A DNA stretch of 64,000 nt, taken from assembly GCF_900129545.1 (NCBI RefSeq), contig NZ_FQWB01000003.1:310001-374000 (forward strand). The letters run 5' to 3'. This DNA comes from Flavobacterium fluvii (GTDB lineage: Bacteria; Bacteroidota; Bacteroidia; Flavobacteriales; Flavobacteriaceae). This document shows, in pieces, positions 59,470 through 64,000 of this stretch; within the stretch, counting starts at the first letter, position 1; each line of letters begins with the position of its first letter. The position numbers and the translations under genes were made by a program. The notes beneath the pieces were generated by a model that was not told where the DNA came from, did no database searches, and saw only the letters and a list, made by a program, of their open reading frames with translations.

Positions 59470-62010
59470 TTATTTAACGGTTTCTACCAAACGGATAAAT
59501 TCTGCTTTGTAACCGTCTTCGTCATTGGACAATCCTTCTTTTGCCAGTTTTTTGATGTCTTCTGTAGTCTTGTTGGGAACCAGATTGGAATCTCTTAATT
59601 TCAATCCAAACCAGGCAACGGCAGCGCTAAATTTGAAATCATCAGAGGAATTTTTCAACGGAACGGATTTGTTTTCTGTCACTTTTACCATTTCAATACT
59701 TTTATCTCCATCTGGTTTTTTGTAACGAAATTTTATGGTGGCCAGTTCATCGGAATAATTACTTTCGCTTGCGGCTACTTTCGTGTATTTCAAATCGGGT
59801 TGGTTGTTTAAAAAATCGCTTTTCACTCCAGTTGGAATCACTTCATACAAAGCCGTAACGGTATGTCCGCTTCCTAACTCACCCGCATCAATGGCGTCAT
59901 TCGTGAAATCTTCGGGACGCAATTTTCTGTTTTCGTAACCAATCAATCTGTAGGCTTGTACCTGTTTTGGATTGAATTCGATTTGGATTTTCACGTCTTT
60001 GGCGATAGCAAACATCGAACCTTTGAACTCTTTTCCCAAGAAACGATTGGCTTCCTGAATATTGTCGATATAAGCATAATTCCCATTTCCTTTATCGGAT
60101 AAAGTTTCCATTTTGCTGTCTTTGTAATTGCCCATTCCATAACCCAAACAAGTCAAGAAAACGCCTGATTTTCTTTTTTCTTCAATCAAGGTTTGCATGT
60201 CGGTATTGGAAGAAGCGCCGACATTAAAATCGCCGTCAGTTGCCAGAATTACCCTGTTGTTTCCGCCTTTGATAAAGTTTTCCTGGGCTAATTTATAAGC
60301 CAACTCTATTCCTTCTCCACCGGCCGTGCTTCCGCCTGCACTTAAATTCTCCAAAGCATTGATTATGGTTTGTTTTTCGTCTCCGGTTGTTGGCGGCAAG
60401 ACCATTCCTGCTGCTCCGGCATAAACCACAATGGCTACTTTGTCTTTTTTGCGCAATTCGTTTACCAAGATTTTTAGCGATTGTTTCAATAATGGCAATT
60501 TATTGGCATCACTCATTGAGCCAGAAACATCTATCAAGAAAACCAAGTTGGAAGCCGGTAAACTTTCCGTTGTGATATTTTTGCCCTGCAAACCTATTTT
60601 CAGCAATTGATGTTTTGGATTCCAGGGACAACTGCTGTATTCGGTATGAATCGAAAATGGATGTTGGTCTTGTGGTTGTGGATAGTTGTACTTGAAAAAA
60701 TTCATCATTTCTTCGACTCTCACGGCATCTTTAGGTACGGTTTGTCCATTGTTGATGAATCGTCTTACATTGGTATAGGAAGCATTGTCCACGTCAATAG
60801 AGAAAGTGGAAAGAGGTGCCGTATTTGGACTTTCAAACTGGTTTTCCACAAAATTATCATAGTCTTCTTGGGAAACTTCGATAGATTTTGGAGCAACTTC
60901 CGGCTTTCTGTTTTTATCCAGTTTTTTGAGTCTTCTTTCGAGTTCTTTTTGGGAAAGTTTTTGATAAGTTCCGTTTTTCGTTGTTATGATGACCACTCCG
61001 TTTGCGCCATGACTTCCATAAATTGCAGTTGCAGAAGCATCTTTAAGCACCTCAATGGATTTGATGTTATTTGGATTTATTTCTAATAAAGGAGAATCCA
61101 GAGGAACTCCATCAACAATATATAAAGGTTCGTTAGCTGTTGCGATGGATCCTGTTCCTCGAACATATATTGTTGGTGAGCTCACTTTTGATACCAAGTT
61201 TGCCATTTCTTTTGATTTTGAATCCGCCATTGCCATCTTCATTGCTTTTGATTTAGCCTCTGCTTCCGCTTTTGACATTGCTTTTGCTTTTGCGGAATAT
61301 CTAGAAGATGCCTCCTGGACTTGAACTCCAGCAACTTTTCCTTGAAGGGCTTGGCTTAGGGAAGCAGCTTCAGCTTTTTCTAAATCGGCAACAGTAATTT
61401 GGGGAACAGAACCATTTTTGCTTTCGGGGGTTAAAACAACTTTTTCTTTACCCATAATTTCAATAGTTTCTCCTTTCATGGGGTTATTTTTCACGGTGGC
61501 AACAGCTCCCGTCAAAGATGATTTTTTTTGTGTTCCGTAACCAATGACAACCACTTCATTCAAAACATTGTCATCTGCTTCAACTGCTGCGATTCCAGTT
61601 CCATTTGAAGTAGGGTTTACTGCTGAAAAAGTATCAGCTACTACCAAAGGAGTTTGTCTTGAAATCTGTTTTTCCAGAATGGCTTCGGCATCTGGTTTGA
61701 TGTTTTTGGATGGTTTTTCAATGGTGTTTGTGTCTTGTTTTTCTTGTATAACCACGTTGTTTTCCTTCGTTCCGTTTGGAACAATTGGGTTTGATTCGGG
61801 TTTGAGAAATTGGTAACCTAAAGAAAAAAACAATAGGAGCGAAGCGGCAATTGCCCATTTTTTCCAAAGAATAATTGCTTTTTTATCTTCTTTTTTGTCG
61901 AGTTTTTCTTCCACGCGCAGCCATACTTTTTCGAATGCCGGAAAGTCTTTTTCTCCTGCTTTTTGGGAAGCATTTTTTATTTTTTCGAATATTTTATCTT
62001 GATTGTCCAT
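59470..62010 (-). CDS. VWA/YfbK-domain protein with TonB-plug-like region
   Basis: An 846-residue protein. Residues 1-45 are cytosolic and charged; a single membrane helix follows at about 47-66 (AIAASLLLFFSLGYQF). Residues 150-350 resemble the plug of SusC-type receptors (VVVIGYGTQKKSSLTGA, LQGKVAGVQV, NEPLYIVDGVPLDSP, YGSHGANGVVIITT), without a barrel. Then come a YfbK N-terminal segment (SFSIDVDNASYTNVRRFI), a von Willebrand A domain with an intact MIDAS start (LVFLIDVSGSMSD), and a YfbK-type C-terminus. It begins 2 bp after the ECF sigma gene, and its N-terminus could serve as an anti-sigma segment. Ligand unknown. Confidence 0.82.
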   Translation of the reverse strand: MDNQDKIFEKIKNASQKAGEKDFPAFEKVWLRVEEKLDKKEDKKAIILWKKWAIAASLLLFFSLGYQFLKPESNPIVPNGTKENNVVIQEKQDTNTIEKPSKNIKPDAEAILEKQISRQTPLVVADTFSAVNPTSNGTGIAAVEADDNVLNEVVVIGYGTQKKSSLTGAVATVKNNPMKGETIEIMGKEKVVLTPESKNGSVPQITVADLEKAEAASLSQALQGKVAGVQVQEASSRYSAKAKAMSKAEAEAKSKAMKMAMADSKSKEMANLVSKVSSPTIYVRGTGSIATANEPLYIVDGVPLDSPLLEINPNNIKSIEVLKDASATAIYGSHGANGVVIITTKNGTYQKLSQKELERRLKKLDKNRKPEVAPKSIEVSQEDYDNFVENQFESPNTAPLSTFSIDVDNASYTNVRRFINNGQTVPKDAVRVEEMMNFFKYNYPQPQDQHPFSIHTEYSSCPWNPKHQLLKIGLQGKNITTESLPASNLVFLIDVSGSMSDANKLPLLKQSLKILVNELRKKDKVAIVVYAGAAGMVLPPTTGDEKQTIINALENLSAGGSTAGGEGIELAYKLAQENFIKGGNNRVILATDGDFNVGASSNTDMQTLIEEKRKSGVFLTCLGYGMGNYKDSKMETLSDKGNGNYAYIDNIQEANRFLGKEFKGSMFAIAKDVKIQIEFNPKQVQAYRLIGYENRKLRPEDFTNDAIDAGELGSGHTVTALYEVIPTGVKSDFLNNQPDLKYTKVAASESNYSDELATIKFRYKKPDGDKSIEMVKVTENKSVPLKNSSDDFKFSAAVAWFGLKLRDSNLVPNKTTEDIKKLAKEGLSNDEDGYKAEFIRLVETVK

Positions 62011-62012
62011 GA

Positions 62013-62549
62013 CTATTTCGCTTTTTGGTAATACAAATTGTTTACTAATTCCTTTAGCTTGGTTTTCGAAGCATTCAATTGTGATTTGGATGTGCCTTCG
62101 GAAATGTTGAGCATGGCCGCGATTTCTTTGTGGCCATAGCCTTCGATAACGAAAAGATTAAAAATAGTCTTGCAACCTTCGGGAATGTGATTGAGCAAAT
62201 TCAGTAAATCTTCCTCTTCGAGTTCGGTTACTTCATCGGTAAAAGGTTGCGAAAGGATTTTGACGTCATCAAGATACAAATTGAAATTGGTGTTTTTCTT
62301 GATGGTAGCCAAACAATGATTGACCGTAATTTTTCGGGACCAGGCTTCAAAAGCACCAAACTCTTTGAGTTGGTCAAGTTTTGTAAAAATAGTATAGAAA
62401 GCGTCGGCCAAGGCTTCTTCTATTTCTTCTTCTTTCTTTAGGTAACGCTTGCAAGTGCGGTACAATTTGGGAGCCATAAGCTCATACACCTGACGCTGGG
62501 CATCGCGGTGCATTTTTTTGCAGTCAGAAATTAAGTTTTCGTTTATCAC
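62013..62549 (-). CDS. ECF-type RNA polymerase sigma factor
   Basis: A 178-residue sigma-70 of the ECF class, with only regions 2 and 4. Region 2 (residues 10-75) has QRQVYELMAPKLYRTCKRYL and the -10-recognition AFEAWSRKITVNHCL; region 4 (115-170) has IPEGCKTIFNLFVIEGYGH and EIAAMLNISEGTSKSQL. It lies 2 bp before the VWA protein gene. Such pairs usually have the second gene controlling the first; here the partner has a short cytosolic N-terminus and a membrane helix that would suit that. Its target promoters are unknown. Confidence 0.87.
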   Translation of the reverse strand: MINENLISDCKKMHRDAQRQVYELMAPKLYRTCKRYLKKEEEIEEALADAFYTIFTKLDQLKEFGAFEAWSRKITVNHCLATIKKNTNFNLYLDDVKILSQPFTDEVTELEEEDLLNLLNHIPEGCKTIFNLFVIEGYGHKEIAAMLNISEGTSKSQLNASKTKLKELVNNLYYQKAK

Positions 62550-62657
62550 AATTGTTGTCTTTCTACTAAAGAGGATTAAAAAGAGAAAAAGGTTGGAAAG
62601 CAGTTGAAATATTTTTGGATTTTACACCTTTGTCAAAGCTTCAAACTTTTACAAAGG

Positions 62658-63488
62658 TTATATTAATGGAATGGTTAATTTGTAAATATTTGTTTCCAAA
62701 ACATCCGAATCATTGTCTTCGCAAATCAGAAATTGGATTTTGGTTTCGGTTTTATTGTAAAGCGTCAATCCTTCAAATTTTTGGTTGTCGGATATTTTTT
62801 GGGTGAACTCGATTTCAAAAGTTGTGTTATTCATTCTCCCAATGCTGCTTCCAAAAATTTCTCCGTCATCATAAGTGGAAGTGGTATTTTCGGCCGTGGC
62901 CAAAAAGTAAATTTTATCATCGACCAAAATGGCATCGGTAAACGAAGTTTCTATCTGTTTTATTTTTGGCAATTGGATTGGGACGAACTCGATAGTGCTG
63001 TTTTTATTGAGTTTGTTGTTTAGTATTGCGATTCCGTTTTTGGAATTAGCGCCATTTCCTCTTTGGAATAAAAGCCATTTTTCGTTGCAGAATAATGCCC
63101 CTTCAATGTTTAGTTCCTCATCGGAAATGGAAGTTGTTTGTTTTAGGTTTTGGTACAATTTTGACAAGTTTTTTTCGGCTACTTCGTTTGTGTCAAGATT
63201 ATAGGTTATTCTTTTTTCTCTTTTGGGAGTGGAACCAGAACCTAAAAGATGAAGTTTTTTTCCTTTTAAAGCAATGGCTTCAAAATCGAATTTGTCTTTT
63301 TTGGAAATATTTTCCTGGTTGTTTTTGAATAGTTTTATTTTCGAAAGTTGTTTTTCCTGAACTTGATATTCATAAAGAAAAGAACTGTTGTCTGAAATGA
63401 TGAACAAGGAATCGTCTTTGTAAACGAGTCCTGAAGCAGAACCAATTCCGATGATTTTGTACAAGAATTCGATTGTGAATTGTTCCAT
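62658..63488 (-). CDS. DUF6929-like beta-propeller protein
   Basis: A 276-residue protein from ATG 63488 (MEQFTIEFLYKIIGIGSASG); a 16-codon upstream extension is hydrophobic but without family match. There is no convincing signal peptide from this start. The sequence is rich in beta strands with repeated FEAIALKGKKLHLLGSGS, LNIEGALFCNEKWLLF and DAILVDDKIYFLATAE blade-like units. This suggests a propeller related to phytase-like or DUF6929 proteins; the family name is from memory. Function is unknown. It stands alone. Confidence 0.62.
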   Translation of the reverse strand: MEQFTIEFLYKIIGIGSASGLVYKDDSLFIISDNSSFLYEYQVQEKQLSKIKLFKNNQENISKKDKFDFEAIALKGKKLHLLGSGSTPKREKRITYNLDTNEVAEKNLSKLYQNLKQTTSISDEELNIEGALFCNEKWLLFQRGNGANSKNGIAILNNKLNKNSTIEFVPIQLPKIKQIETSFTDAILVDDKIYFLATAENTTSTYDDGEIFGSSIGRMNNTTFEIEFTQKISDNQKFEGLTLYNKTETKIQFLICEDNDSDVLETNIYKLTIPLI

Positions 63489-63635
63489 TAAAAAATATTT
63501 TTTGAAAAATATTACTTCACAAACTTCTATTTTCATAGGAGTTCAGTGAATTTCATTTGTCGTGAATGACAGAAATAAGCTCTTCAAAAATAAGGTATTT
63601 AGTAGCAACCTGAACTGAAAGCGAAAATTTTTTCA

Positions 63636-63670
63636 CAAAAAAAATGCGCTGAATTACAGCGCATTTTTTT
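63636..63670 (-). terminator. Terminator after the outer-membrane protein gene
   Basis: AAATGCGCTG pairs with CAGCGCATTT around AATTA, with A8 upstream and T7 downstream on the plus strand. It can end the minus-strand gene at 63685. Confidence 0.85.
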
Positions 63671-63684
63671 AAGAATTATCTTTT

Positions 63685-64000
63685 TTACAATTTAAAACCA
63701 TATGCTACACGAACACCTAATTGGCCAACACCAATACCTTGTGATCCATTGTTATTTAATCTTTCAAAGTCATTGTAATGCTCATATCTCAAGGAGATGT
63801 CGATGCATTTTGTTGCATAACCAATACTTGGCGCTAAAAGTAATGAGGTTTGGTCATAATTATTTGACACTGCAAAAGCTGCACCAACTTCACCCATTAC
63901 ATAAAATTGGTCATTCCAAACGAAAGCTTTAAAACCAGCTTTTGCAGGAATAAATCCTAAATCATTCCCGTCGGCTTCGCTCACAAATAGATTTGAATAT
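63685..64000 (-). CDS. Outer-membrane beta-barrel protein (C-terminal part, partial)
   Basis: The frame stays open to the right window edge, so only about 105 C-terminal residues are seen; the reading begins inside the gene (YSNLFVSEADG). Alternating aromatic strands (FKAFVWNDQFYVMGEVGAAF, LLLAPSIGYATKCIDISLRY) end in RVAYGFKL, the terminal aromatic signature of outer-membrane barrels. It resembles the OmpW/opacity-type small barrels, without finer assignment. Confidence 0.7.
   Translation of the reverse strand, partial: YSNLFVSEADGNDLGFIPAKAGFKAFVWNDQFYVMGEVGAAFAVSNNYDQTSLLLAPSIGYATKCIDISLRYEHYNDFERLNNNGSQGIGVGQLGVRVAYGFKL

Overview
The window looks like a chromosomal segment of a Flavobacterium-type bacterium (Bacteroidota). 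Grounds seen in the sequence: AT-rich intergenic DNA, -7 boxes of the TAnnTTTG type instead of -10/-35 promoters, few Shine-Dalgarno sites, type B ribosomal protein L31, and Bacteroidota-restricted families (DUF3826, DUF4199, DUF4252, DUF5020, and a plug domain resembling those of SusC-type receptors). There is no transposase, phage gene or CRISPR array. The closest thing to mobile DNA is small repeats and one gene cassette bracketed by direct repeats.

Layout. 1-8.5 kb: end of a DapA-family lyase gene, an MFS sugar-acid-type transporter, an SMR exporter, a LysR/MdaB divergent pair, DUF3826 and other secreted proteins, and L-fucose isomerase. 8.8-17.6 kb: an inward-rectifier-type K+ channel, then a light-response block. 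That block has a CarH-type B12 photoreceptor repressor followed by crtI, crtB, crtZ, a fused lycopene cyclase, a SRPBCC protein, a photolyase and a TIGR01777 epimerase, much of it overlapping or closely packed; a YceI-like protein follows on the other strand. 18.1-26.1 kb: a complete L-rhamnose pathway (kinase, tandem-domain aldolase, lactaldehyde reductase, isomerase, RhaT symporter, AraC regulator). 26.3-31.9 kb: rmuC, two RNA-modification genes, a degenerate vanadium-haloperoxidase-like lipoprotein and a DUF5602-like lipoprotein. 32.1-37.7 kb: cobalamin uptake (BtuD, BtuC, BtuF on the minus strand; riboswitch-controlled BtuB on the plus strand). 37.7-44.1 kb: amidase, S41 protease, DUF4252, a purine-type permease with an outer-membrane partner, and three tRNAs. 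44.2-54.7 kb: housekeeping genes (shikimate kinase, PRTase, S4 protein, MsbA-like ABC exporter, phosphohexomutase, glycosyltransferase, L31, GlmU-like protein). 54.7-64 kb: an inserted orphan gene, S9 peptidase, MtaB, an ECF sigma factor with a VWA/YfbK protein, and the truncated start of an outer-membrane protein.

How the genes fit together. The rhamnose genes lead from uptake to dihydroxyacetone phosphate and 1,2-propanediol; the nearby lone fucose isomerase could feed the same kinase and aldolase. The B12 uptake genes would supply the chromophore of the CarH-like repressor that appears to control carotenoid and photolyase genes.

The two most unusual structural observations are (1) three copies of an exactly 139-bp, non-coding, cloverleaf-capable repeat with compensatory stem changes and mutually complementary side loops (23861-23999, 26156-26294, 33968-34106), and (2) a 33-bp perfect direct repeat of the 3' end of the GlmU-like gene that brackets an orphan gene (54687-55664).
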